NCBI GenBank assembly: GCA_937884235.1
Contig: CALGBT010000066.1
Span: 1-6,566 of the forward strand
DNA: 6,566 bases
Direction of reading: 5' to 3'
Source of the DNA: an uncultured Pseudomonadota bacterium
GTDB taxonomy: Bacteria > Myxococcota_A > UBA9042 > CAIXZC01
The notes beneath the pieces were generated by a model. That model worked only from the letters and a program-made list of their open reading frames with translations, made no database searches and was not told the origin of the DNA. This document shows positions 1-6,275 of this stretch, piece after piece. Position numbers and translations under genes: made by a program. The first letter of the stretch is position 1. Every line of letters begins with the position of its first letter.

Positions 1-1
1 C

Positions 2-1780
2 TCTGGCGAAAGAGATATCTTTGACCACTGTGGAGTTGGCGACGGGGACCAAGGATTGGTCAGAGTCGGTCAGGAGATAGTCGGAGGGTTCTCCCAAGAC
101 CGACCAGTTGGCCCTAGTTCTGAGTTTGCTACTGGTGGCATCGTTTCTTCTGAGGTCATTGACTCACCCAGACACATTGTGGGGGTTGTTGTTCTGGAGC
201 AATCTGGGGATCTGCCGTCGCGCGCTCAACGTTCTGCCATGGTTGCATCTGAACTGCGCCGTCGTGGTTTTGATACGATTCTGCAGTTGCCGTTTGTTGT
301 TGGCGTGGTTGGGACCAGGGAGTGCTACGAGCGTGAGCTCGGCATGCGTTTTATCGAGTCCGCCGAAGGAGATGTTGGCCGCGCTGATGTTCTGGGATTG
401 CCGGCATCGGTTGCGGGCCATGTCGTTGATGTGTGTGTTGGCGGAGAACTTGAGGTGTTTGAAGGTGGCTGGCCGGACCCAACCTGGAGCTTCATCACCA
501 ATGCCCTCTATGACGATGGTGAGCCAGTCTATGCATTTGGTCCCGATTTCGGAACCGGAGGCCTTACAAACGTGTTGTTCCAATCAGATGTGTTGCGCCT
601 ACTGGGAGTCGACTGGGCTCACAAGCAGAATGGTGGCGGAGGCAAGCTGAATCGGGGATATGGAGTGGATGCATACTTAGTCGATTCCGGAATCGACTTG
701 TCTCACCCGCTGTTTCAGGGTGCAAGGGCAACCGCCGGCTTTGAGATCGACCTTCTTCCCGAAACGATCCTATTCCCGGGCGTCACTCCAGGGCTGGACT
801 TGTTGGGGCATGGAACGATGTGTGCGGCGGCCTTTCTTGCTGTGGCCCCCGAAGCGGCTCTTCATGTGTTGTCCTGCCCATCAAGCAAGCCAAACATGGT
901 ACCCGCGTGGGTCCTCAATCTCTCGGTCGCGGTGGCGATGGCAGTCCAGACGAAGCCTTCCGTTGTCAGTACGAGTTGGGGAGTGAATCTACTGGTAAAC
1001 GGGGTCCCAACAGGACCCGACAATGTTGCTGCGTGCAAGGCCATTGATGCAGCGGTGCGTTTTGCGGCTGAGAATGATGTGCTCGTGGTTTCCGCGTCCG
1101 GCAACAAGGGCCTTGTTACACCGGAAGGTTTCCAACTTCAATATGCTCCGGTACCAGCATGCCTCCCGGATGTCTTGTCTGTTGGCGGAGCGTACCCATC
1201 TGGTTTGGAGTGTGGTCTGGTGCCCGACTGCTGGACCGCTTCGGACTATGCCAATAGCGGCACAGCCCTGTATCCCAGTTTCACAGGAGGTGGTCAAGTG
1301 GCACGGCCTTTCCCCGACCTTTGTTCGATTGTGAACATGCAGGCGGGGAATACGCTCCTCGTCCCCTGGAGTACGAACTCTGCTTCCGGGATCGTAGAAC
1401 CCGGTTCGGGAGAGATTCTGAAGGGCTGGAGGCTTGGCGGAGGAACATCCTTTGCCACGCCGACCGTGGCTGGCATCTGTTCTCTCCTGATGCAGAAGTA
1501 CCTTACTCCAGGCAATCTTCCACCGCTCTTGGCGTCAGATGGCCCTACGACTTGGAAGTCAGTTGTCCTGTCATCTGACTACTGTGTCGACGTCAGGGAG
1601 GGAAAGACCTGGTCTATGGGTGCAGCAGCAACGGGCCAGGATGTTGCCACAGGCCTGGGCGTCCTGAGTGCGAAGAAGCTCATTTCACGTGTGGATGCCA
1701 AGGTCTATGACTGGATGATTGACAGGGCATCATTTCCGCTTGAAGGAGTTCCCCAGGAGAGAGCATGGCCACCTCTGTAG
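2..1780 (+). CDS. Subtilisin-family (S8) serine protease with N-terminal propeptide-like domain, 5'-truncated by window edge
   Basis: This is a serine endopeptidase of the subtilase (S8) clan. Residues are counted from the TTG at 56. The catalytic Asp is D210 in YLVDSGIDLSHP, the His is H252 in LLGHGTMCAAAF, the oxyanion Asn is N350 in VSASGNKG, and the nucleophile is S465 in GGGTSFATPTVAG. All four are intact and in the family order. Residues about 40-101 read as strand-helix-strand-helix-strand, which fits the ferredoxin-like propeptides of S8/S53 proteases, so a self-processing zymogen is likely (inference). The frame has no stop from base 2 to 56, and no ATG, GTG or TTG lies there. TTG56 also has no properly spaced ribosome site. 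The real start, and any signal peptide, probably lies upstream of the window. The protein carries about eleven cysteines. The stop overlaps the next gene by 16 bases, which suggests translational coupling. The substrate is unknown; maturation of a neighbouring exported protein is possible. Confidence 0.93.
   Translation, partial: SGERDIFDHCGVGDGDQGLVRVGQEIVGGFSQDRPVGPSSEFATGGIVSSEVIDSPRHIVGVVVLEQSGDLPSRAQRSAMVASELRRRGFDTILQLPFVVGVVGTRECYERELGMRFIESAEGDVGRADVLGLPASVAGHVVDVCVGGELEVFEGGWPDPTWSFITNALYDDGEPVYAFGPDFGTGGLTNVLFQSDVLRLLGVDWAHKQNGGGGKLNRGYGVDAYLVDSGIDLSHPLFQGARATAGFEIDLLPETILFPGVTPGLDLLGHGTMCAAAFLAVAPEAALHVLSCPSSKPNMVPAWVLNLSVAVAMAVQTKPSVVSTSWGVNLLVNGVPTGPDNVAACKAIDAAVRFAAENDVLVVSASGNKGLVTPEGFQLQYAPVPACLPDVLSVGGAYPSGLECGLVPDCWTASDYANSGTALYPSFTGGGQVARPFPDLCSIVNMQAGNTLLVPWSTNSASGIVEPGSGEILKGWRLGGGTSFATPTVAGICSLLMQKYLTPGNLPPLLASDGPTTWKSVVLSSDYCVDVREGKTWSMGAAATGQDVATGLGVLSAKKLISRVDAKVYDWMIDRASFPLEGVPQERAWPPL
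1755..1759 (+). promoter_or_regulatory. Ribosome binding site AGGAG for the cysteine-rich protein gene
   Basis: AGGAG lies 5 bases before the ATG at 1765, inside the end of the protease gene. It decides the start of the overlapping gene and supports translational coupling between the two. Confidence 0.7.
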
Positions 1781-2790
1781 GACGGTTGTTGGTGTCACAC
1801 CGTCCCGACCGGGGGGGGGCGTGGTTCCTGCTTGTCGTGGTAGCGCTGAGTGGTTCGCAGTGTGTGCGCGGAAGAGAGCAAGGCGTCAACAATGACACTG
1901 GTTCGCACGATGTGGCGGTGCGTGATGACATGAGAACAGACCGCTCAAATGACCTGCCACGGGAAGTTCCAGATTCTCTATCGGTGGGGGATCTGTGGGA
2001 GGTGTCTACTCCTGATGTTCGCAGAGAATCGCCTGAACTCGTTGGTTTGGACAATTCCTCCTGGGATCTGTTGATCAGGAACGAGCTTAATTGCGGTGAG
2101 TTGGCGGAATGCCTGGCGCTATGCTCGAATGATGCCAGTTGCTCATCTGGTTGCATCGAGGATGCTGAGCCAGGAGCAGAGGCCTTGCTCTGGGATCTAT
2201 ATGATTGTGTGAATCCCGGTTCCTGGGGCTGCAACGAATACGAATGCTGGGCTGTTGGTTGTGCAGAGGAATTGTACCTCTGCCACGGTTCAGATGGGGA
2301 CCGGACCTGTGCAGAATCATACCTCTGTGGCCTGGGGTACATTTCCGAGGGGGAGATGGAGTGGGAGTACTCGGGGCAGTGCGCAGGACTTCGGACTCTG
2401 GAGGATTTCAGCTCCTTGCTTCATTTGGAACTCTGCGCATTGGGCCAGACAGAGTGCATCGGCAATACTGAGAGCCCAGGGGACGCGTGCGCAGAGTCTA
2501 TCTGGAAGAACTGCTTGGAGGAGGTGACTGCGTGCACTACCGGCGTACTGCCCTGCAGTGAACTCACAAAATGCCTGTTTGATGAGCTCGACGAGAATGA
2601 TCTGCTTCAGGCCAGCATGACCTGCGTCGTCGGAGGAACGGTTCAAGACCAGACCCTCTTCATTGGTGTGGCTGGCTGTCTGGCTGAGCACTGCGGCTAT
2701 GACAGCGGGCTCTCTTGTTTACAGGAAGCACTTGCTGATGCGTGCGTCCAGCAACAAACTGCATGTGAAGGTGGGAGCGGTTTCCGGTAG
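1765..2790 (+). CDS. Exported cysteine-rich protein with three tandem Cys-repeat units
   Basis: This 341-residue protein has an N-terminal export signal. Basic residues (R7, H12, R13, R16) are followed by the hydrophobic run AWFLLVVVALSG. C33 follows the run, but the context GSQC has Gln at -1, so it is a poor lipobox; signal peptidase I cleavage near S29-S31 is an alternative. Residues 35-105 are acidic, serine-rich and probably a disordered linker. From C110 on there are 26 cysteines in about 225 residues, arranged as three units near 110-174, 182-260 and 264-337. Each unit opens with a C-x5-C element and closes with C-x(6)-C followed shortly by Gly (GCAEELYLCHG, NCLEEVTACTTG, ACVQQQTACEGG). 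The even number of cysteines suggests disulfide-bonded modules outside the cytoplasm. Similar repeats occur in lipoproteins of Myxococcota, but I cannot name a function. The start has a good ribosome site and overlaps the protease gene. A run of nine G lies inside the signal-peptide region and could make expression phase-variable. Confidence 0.85.
   Translation: MATSVGRLLVSHRPDRGGAWFLLVVVALSGSQCVRGREQGVNNDTGSHDVAVRDDMRTDRSNDLPREVPDSLSVGDLWEVSTPDVRRESPELVGLDNSSWDLLIRNELNCGELAECLALCSNDASCSSGCIEDAEPGAEALLWDLYDCVNPGSWGCNEYECWAVGCAEELYLCHGSDGDRTCAESYLCGLGYISEGEMEWEYSGQCAGLRTLEDFSSLLHLELCALGQTECIGNTESPGDACAESIWKNCLEEVTACTTGVLPCSELTKCLFDELDENDLLQASMTCVVGGTVQDQTLFIGVAGCLAEHCGYDSGLSCLQEALADACVQQQTACEGGSGFR
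1811..1819 (+). repeat. G9 homopolymer tract inside signal-peptide coding region
   Basis: Nine consecutive G bases code for the RGGA stretch just before the hydrophobic core of the signal peptide. A gain or loss of one G would shift the frame before the export signal and abolish the protein. It is the longest single-base run I see in the window. Confidence 0.95.
2092..2775 (+). repeat. Three degenerate tandem Cys-rich repeat units within the exported protein
   Basis: In protein terms the units cover residues 110-174, 182-260 and 264-337 of the cysteine-rich exported protein. They share an opening C-x5-C pair, a central CxxxxC-type pair (GCNEYEC, LCALGQTEC, GCLAEHC) and a closing C-x6-C pair before a Gly. 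The repetition is visible in the cysteine pattern, not in near-identical DNA, so the duplication is old. Confidence 0.6.
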
Positions 2791-2803
2791 TGGAGCCGCT
2801 CTT
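2773..2803 (+). terminator. Hairpin enclosing the stop codon; possible attenuator or weak terminator
   Basis: Bases 2775-2784 (GAGCGGTTTC) pair with 2792-2801 (GGAGCCGCTC), with six Watson-Crick pairs at the base, two G-T pairs higher up, and a 7-base loop (2785-2791). Two further G-T pairs at the foot are possible. The loop holds the TAG stop of the cysteine-rich protein gene. No real T-run follows, so this is not a classical intrinsic terminator. A role in attenuation, RNA stability or termination efficiency is inference. Confidence 0.4.
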
Positions 2804-2820
2804 GTGCTAGATTCGCGCAC
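2803..2820 (+). promoter_or_regulatory. Possible extended -10 promoter ahead of the small soluble protein gene
   Basis: TGCTAGATT at 2805-2813 matches an extended -10 (TGn plus TAGATT, four of six to TATAAT). No good -35 lies 17 bases upstream, where the hairpin sits. Transcription would begin near 2820, about 33 bases before the ATG at 2854. This is a weak call from motif only. Confidence 0.25.
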
Positions 2821-2840
2821 TAGCTCGGACATTGAGTTTG

Positions 2841-2845
2841 GGAGG
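2841..2845 (+). promoter_or_regulatory. Ribosome binding site GGAGG for the small soluble protein gene
   Basis: GGAGG lies 8 bases before the ATG at 2854, ideal spacing for a strong Shine-Dalgarno site, and it fixes that start. Confidence 0.75.
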
Positions 2846-2853
2846 ACAAGAAG

Positions 2854-3273
2854 ATGAGTAGACCCCAGAGAGATCCATTCGCCCATTTCGGGATAGGTAC
2901 GGCTTTGGACGAGGGAGGGGGGCAGTCAGATCGGAGTTCGAGGATAGAGACAAGCATGGCCGAAGAACGGGGTTCCAAACAGTTGGCATCTCCGGTCCGG
3001 GCAGAGAGTCTTGCATCAAGGGAGAAGATGTTGGATGGACACGATGACTCTTGTGAGCAAATGCGTTCGTTGACCCCCTATGAAACGCCCTTTTCCCCAC
3101 TCATAGCAAGTCTCGCGATCAACGTCATTCTTGACACTTTCGAGCGTCAGGGAGTGGGAGTTCGATTACCTGCCGGCAGGTGGCGGCGCCTATCTCCTTC
3201 CAATACGTCCAACGAAGACCTCCTTGAGCTGCTGAAGCGCCTGCAAGAGTTGCGGTCACAACGAGCGAGGTAG
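2854..3273 (+). CDS. Small soluble protein, TubC-docking-like C-terminus, otherwise unknown
   Basis: This 139-residue protein has no signal peptide or membrane segment, so it should be cytoplasmic. Residues 1-75 are highly charged and low in hydrophobics, and probably disordered. Residues about 80-139 look folded: a helix (PLIASLAINVILDTFERQ), then GVGVRLPAGRWRRLSP, then a second helix (EDLLELLKRLQELRSQRAR). The order helix, 'GV-x-V/L plus glycine turn plus R-x-R-x-x-P', then a polar N-cap and a Leu-rich helix resembles the TubC N-terminal docking domain, which mediates protein-protein contacts in NRPS/PKS lines and also occurs in stand-alone small proteins. This is pattern recognition, not a computed match. 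The gene has a strong ribosome site, and its stop codon directly touches the ATG of the next gene, so the two are almost certainly translated from one message. A role as adaptor or regulator of the following enzyme is possible. A substrate or precursor role cannot be excluded. Confidence 0.7.
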   Translation: MSRPQRDPFAHFGIGTALDEGGGQSDRSSRIETSMAEERGSKQLASPVRAESLASREKMLDGHDDSCEQMRSLTPYETPFSPLIASLAINVILDTFERQGVGVRLPAGRWRRLSPSNTSNEDLLELLKRLQELRSQRAR

Positions 3274-5157
3274 ATGTTTTGTATGTCGTGGAAGAGATTT
3301 TTCGTTGGTTCGGGGGAAGAAGTGAATTGGAATGATGATGAGAGTATCTTCGCAAACATCCAAGCCAGTAAACAGTTGTTTCAGGTGCTCGGAGGCCTTC
3401 CGCGTGTGGTTGGGCTATGGGAACCTCACGAGGACTGGCATGGTTCATGCCAGCCTGGACCGTGGTGGGGCCAGGGGGCTTTTCCCACGTTCATTCTCCC
3501 TCAACTCCCTGAGAGGCCACCAGCCGCATCTATTGCCTTTCCATCTCATGCTCCAAACGCTGGCTGGCAAGAGACTGTGCAGGCTCTTGTTTCCGCTATA
3601 GTGGATGTTGGGGCGGCCGGTCAATTCGGCGATGGCCTGGAGCTCATCCAGGCGTTTCTTGAGTTCTACTTCGTGAACTTCGGAGGTGCCGTCAACTGGC
3701 AAGATGTGATGGACTCCAATGTGCCCCAAGTGAAGTATGCCCAACTTGCCCCAGCGCACGCACGGACGCTCTACTATCGTTGGATGGCTGTGTGCCTCGT
3801 TTCGGAATTGGGGGGATGGTATCCCTGGTCTCTGGCCGAGGGGGGGCAAACATCTATCGAACACTTTGCTCGATGGCAGGTTGCTGACCCGGATTTGGTT
3901 CACGGGGGAGCCTTTTTCCCCGATGCTCAACTTCCATTCTGGAAATTCACTCCGGGCGTCGTCGCTATCCATGCCCCTCTTTCTGACCCAGTTCCAGCTG
4001 TGCAGTTCGCTTTGCGTTTGGTTGAGAATGCGAAGCCAAACAGTGATTTGTCTGCGGTCTATAGGCTGACAGATTGGTTTCATGGTCCGGAGAACGCCTA
4101 TGCTTCCGGGGTCGTCATCGATTGCGAGAAGAAGTGGTGTCCAGCAACATACGACTCCTATGGTCATAAATTCTACGGCGGAGTATGTGAGCCAATAAAT
4201 ACCAACCCTAATCTGAAGAGCGACTATTCTCTCGAAAAACCGCCATATCCATTGCAGCAGTTTGTTGTTGACGGAAGTCAATCGTGGGTCCATGAGCCAA
4301 TAGGTTATATGTTTAATAACTGGTTCTTTCAGGAACTAGCGAACCACGGGCAACGGCCCTGGTCGTACGAGGCTGTGTCTGTCTACAAATTGGGTGGTTG
4401 CGACATGAACAGCTCGTTCTTTGCTGCAACTGCGACGGCGTTGGCTGTTCCCATATCTGTAGGAGGGAATCCGCTGATCACGTTCATGGGCGGCGACGTC
4501 GGAACAACGTCGCACGGGAGTCTTTGGCTGCCGACCTTTCAGAAGGCCTTGCTACATGGAGATGACCTGTGGGGGCCAGGCGCCAGCCTCTTTCCGGCCT
4601 CTCAACTGTGGCAGCCGGCATCAGAAGTTCTGGCATGGCGGGACTATCTGGCTTCTCTTCCTGCCGAAGGGGTCTTTCCGTCGGGGAGTTGGTTCTGGGG
4701 GGATTCGAAGGTGCATTCCGATGCCTGGACTCCGAAGATGAGGAGGACTCTCGCGACGTATCTTGCCATCTCCGCCTCGGTTGACTATCGAGTTTCGTTG
4801 AACTACTTCACTGCGATGCTGAAATGGGCGTTTTCTGCTGAATACGCCGGCATTGTGAGGGACGCTGTTATTTTTCAGGCTTCAGGGTTGAGCATTGCAG
4901 GAAAGCCTCTAGCATTTGGCGCCATTAAGAAGTGGGCGGGAACCGCGCATAACCGGTTCAGTACGGCCCAGAACGCCTTCCCTCTTCCTGCATCGTTATG
5001 GGCGAATGTGGACTGGAGTGTTGTCTTGCCAGTGCCCGACGCAGGACCTACAGCTCCGAGGAATGTCTGGGAGGATCCTACATTCCAGATGTATGTCGAC
5101 CTTATCTATGAAGAGCCAGCCTTTGAGCTGTCCAATTATGCCAGAGCGGCAATGTGA
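3274..5157 (+). CDS. Large Trp-rich protein with transglutaminase-like Cys/His/Asp core
   Basis: This is a 627-residue protein with no clear signal peptide. Residues 372-434 carry a pattern like the transglutaminase-like (papain-fold) superfamily. C376 in KLGGCDMNSSFF starts a helix with AATATALAVPISVGG, matching the usual 'Cys, helix, R/A-L-x-I-P' layout. H414 follows in TSHGSLWLP, and D430/D431 in LLHGDDLW. The HGDD element after the His strand is one I associate with uncharacterised bacterial members of this group. Such enzymes either crosslink or deamidate Gln side chains or hydrolyse peptides; which applies here is unknown. The protein has about 30 tryptophans (near 5%), many in WY, PWW or GW contexts, in the unrecognised N-terminal 370 residues and C-terminal 190 residues, which may be binding domains. 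Starts are ambiguous. ATG3274 abuts the previous stop with GAGG only 3 bases away, ATG3283 has GAGG 12 bases away, and GTG3322 follows a GGGGGA 4 bases upstream. The stop overlaps the lipoprotein start by 4 bases. Confidence 0.85.
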   Translation: MFCMSWKRFFVGSGEEVNWNDDESIFANIQASKQLFQVLGGLPRVVGLWEPHEDWHGSCQPGPWWGQGAFPTFILPQLPERPPAASIAFPSHAPNAGWQETVQALVSAIVDVGAAGQFGDGLELIQAFLEFYFVNFGGAVNWQDVMDSNVPQVKYAQLAPAHARTLYYRWMAVCLVSELGGWYPWSLAEGGQTSIEHFARWQVADPDLVHGGAFFPDAQLPFWKFTPGVVAIHAPLSDPVPAVQFALRLVENAKPNSDLSAVYRLTDWFHGPENAYASGVVIDCEKKWCPATYDSYGHKFYGGVCEPINTNPNLKSDYSLEKPPYPLQQFVVDGSQSWVHEPIGYMFNNWFFQELANHGQRPWSYEAVSVYKLGGCDMNSSFFAATATALAVPISVGGNPLITFMGGDVGTTSHGSLWLPTFQKALLHGDDLWGPGASLFPASQLWQPASEVLAWRDYLASLPAEGVFPSGSWFWGDSKVHSDAWTPKMRRTLATYLAISASVDYRVSLNYFTAMLKWAFSAEYAGIVRDAVIFQASGLSIAGKPLAFGAIKKWAGTAHNRFSTAQNAFPLPASLWANVDWSVVLPVPDAGPTAPRNVWEDPTFQMYVDLIYEEPAFELSNYARAAM

Positions 5158-5972
5158 AGAATATGGGCGGAGACACGCACTTGCAAAACCATAGTACGCA
5201 GCACGATGTACAGTCTTGTACGTTTGCCATCATGCTGTGGTGCTGTGCGTTGTGGGCAAGTTCTTCCCTCAATGCATGTGGTTCGAGCGTTGAGTCGCCC
5301 ATCGCTTGGAAGAACGAAGTCCGGTGCCCTGACTGCCTGCCAAGGAACGAACCCTATCTCGATTTGTCAGTGGGAGGAGGTCTACGAAATTGCGACGAAG
5401 CAGCGGGAGAGATCTTCAGAGATATCCCCGGTGCGCAAGACATCGCTGCTGGGGAGTCGGACGAAAGAGCAGTCACTAGGCCTGATGCTGGTGCGTGCTC
5501 ACCAGATTGCGATTTCAAAGTTTGTGGGTCGGACGGCTGTGGAGGTACTTGCGGTATCTGTCCAGAAGCTCACCAGTGCTCAGACGACTTCACGTGTGTG
5601 GGCAGGGAATGTTCGTGTCTCGGGAACGAATGTGGGGACGATGGCTGCGGTCGCTTATGTGGAACTTGTGCTGAGGGGGAGAAATGTGTCGGGCAAAACG
5701 GGCGCAGATTCTGTGAGTGCGTCCCAATGTGCAGTTTGCCGGTTGCACCATTCAGTACCATGGAGTGCGGGCCGAATGCATGTCCGACAGGTTGCATGGA
5801 TAAAGGGTTGGGGCCGTGCAAGACAGACTCATCGTGTGATGTGGGACAACAGTGCAATGCACTGACGGGGCAATGTGTGGAGTGCGGGGCATGCGGTGTG
5901 TGTCCACCTGGAACATCCTGTGACGTAACACTGGACGATATCTACGGAGCGTATACATGTATAGGATCCTAG
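5154..5972 (+). CDS. Cysteine-rich lipoprotein with DGCGG repeats
   Basis: This 272-residue protein is a predicted lipoprotein. The hydrophobic stretch FAIMLWCCALWASSS leads into the lipobox L39-N40-A41-C42, so lipid attachment at C42 and anchoring in the envelope are likely. After C42 there are 33 cysteines in 230 residues. Two repeats, residues 115-136 and 153-172, follow C-x4-CG-x-DGCG-x-x-CG-x-C, a signature common in surface proteins of Myxococcota and relatives. A degenerate third lies near 189-214, and a C-x5-C-x5-C-x6-C knot (CKTDSSCDVGQQC onward) at 222-241. These are presumably disulfide-bonded extracellular modules; the binding partner is unknown. The GTG start at 5154 overlaps the stop of the preceding enzyme gene by 4 bases (GTGA), a translational-coupling arrangement. 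ATG5163 is the alternative. Neither has a strong ribosome site. The n-region of about 20 residues is long and weakly basic, which makes the exact start uncertain. No terminator is evident downstream. Confidence 0.9.
   Translation: MKNMGGDTHLQNHSTQHDVQSCTFAIMLWCCALWASSSLNACGSSVESPIAWKNEVRCPDCLPRNEPYLDLSVGGGLRNCDEAAGEIFRDIPGAQDIAAGESDERAVTRPDAGACSPDCDFKVCGSDGCGGTCGICPEAHQCSDDFTCVGRECSCLGNECGDDGCGRLCGTCAEGEKCVGQNGRRFCECVPMCSLPVAPFSTMECGPNACPTGCMDKGLGPCKTDSSCDVGQQCNALTGQCVECGACGVCPPGTSCDVTLDDIYGAYTCIGS
5496..5876 (+). repeat. DGCGG-type cysteine repeats in the lipoprotein
   Basis: Codons for repeat 1 run 5496-5561, repeat 2 5610-5669, a degenerate third 5718-5795, and the distinct Cys knot 5817-5876. 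Repeats 1 and 2 share CG-x-DGCG, CG-x-C at matching spacing. The DNA has diverged, so the duplication is not recent. Confidence 0.75.
5952..5971. repeat. Two overlapping perfect palindromes at the lipoprotein stop codon
   Basis: TATACATGTATA (5952-5963) and TAGGATCCTA (5962-5971) are both perfect palindromes, sharing two bases. They cover the last codons and the start of the stop codon of the lipoprotein gene. They could be dimeric-protein binding sites or chance. No T-run follows, so they are not a classical terminator. Confidence 0.5.
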
Positions 5973-6275
5973 CCTGACTTTCCGAGATAGCGTTTTTCGA
6001 TTCGAGATACGGGTGTGATTTCAGCCAGTTGAGATGGGTGCCCGCGTATGCCTAACTTTTCGTGGAGAGGTTGCGCCTCCTCAAAATACGATCGGGACCG
6101 ACCTGGGGACTGAATGAGCGGTTGAAGCAGGGCTGGCAGCAACGTTCTTTGACAATCGGAGCAGTGAATCGGAGACCGTGAACTCGGCATTCGGGCTGAA
6201 TCACGCGGTGAATGCACACCGAGCCATCTCCCTACTTGCGGGCGGCAATGGATGGCCTGGCGCACTGCGAGGCCC
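5973..6275. other. Intergenic stretch between lipoprotein gene and integrase remnant; no gene seen
   Basis: I see no convincing coding region on either strand here. The minus-strand open frame reaching 5969 has no recognisable protein features. Visible structure is limited: CGAGATA twice (5983-5989, 6003-6009), AATCGGAG twice with 13-base spacing (6154-6161, 6167-6174), and an inverted pair GCATTC/GAATGC (6187-6192, 6210-6215). If the integrase belongs to an insertion sequence, its end should lie in this stretch, but I could not define a terminal inverted repeat because the other end is outside the window. No clear intrinsic terminator for the + strand operon was found. Confidence 0.5.

Noticed and set aside
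1680..2342. Minus-strand open frame (220 codons) across the protease/Cys-rich gene junction
   Set aside because: The product is Ser/Gln/Arg-rich low complexity with no domain, antisense to two real genes.
2854..3273. The 139-residue protein as a RiPP precursor cleaved by the S8 protease
   Set aside because: There is no short leader plus small core, no Gly-Gly or other cleavage motif, and no Cys/Ser/Thr-rich core; the folded C-terminus fits an adaptor better.
3445..4293. Long minus-strand open frame (282 codons) opposite the large enzyme gene
   Set aside because: It lies fully antisense to a well-supported gene, has no ribosome site or recognisable domain, and reads as a codon-bias shadow.
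5206..5865. Second plus-strand frame (219 codons) inside the lipoprotein gene
   Set aside because: The lipoprotein frame has a lipobox and regular DGCGG repeats; this frame shows neither and is out of phase with them.
5983..6010. Rho-independent terminator after the lipoprotein gene (around GCGTTTTTCG)
   Set aside because: There is a five-T run, but no stable GC-rich stem immediately before it.
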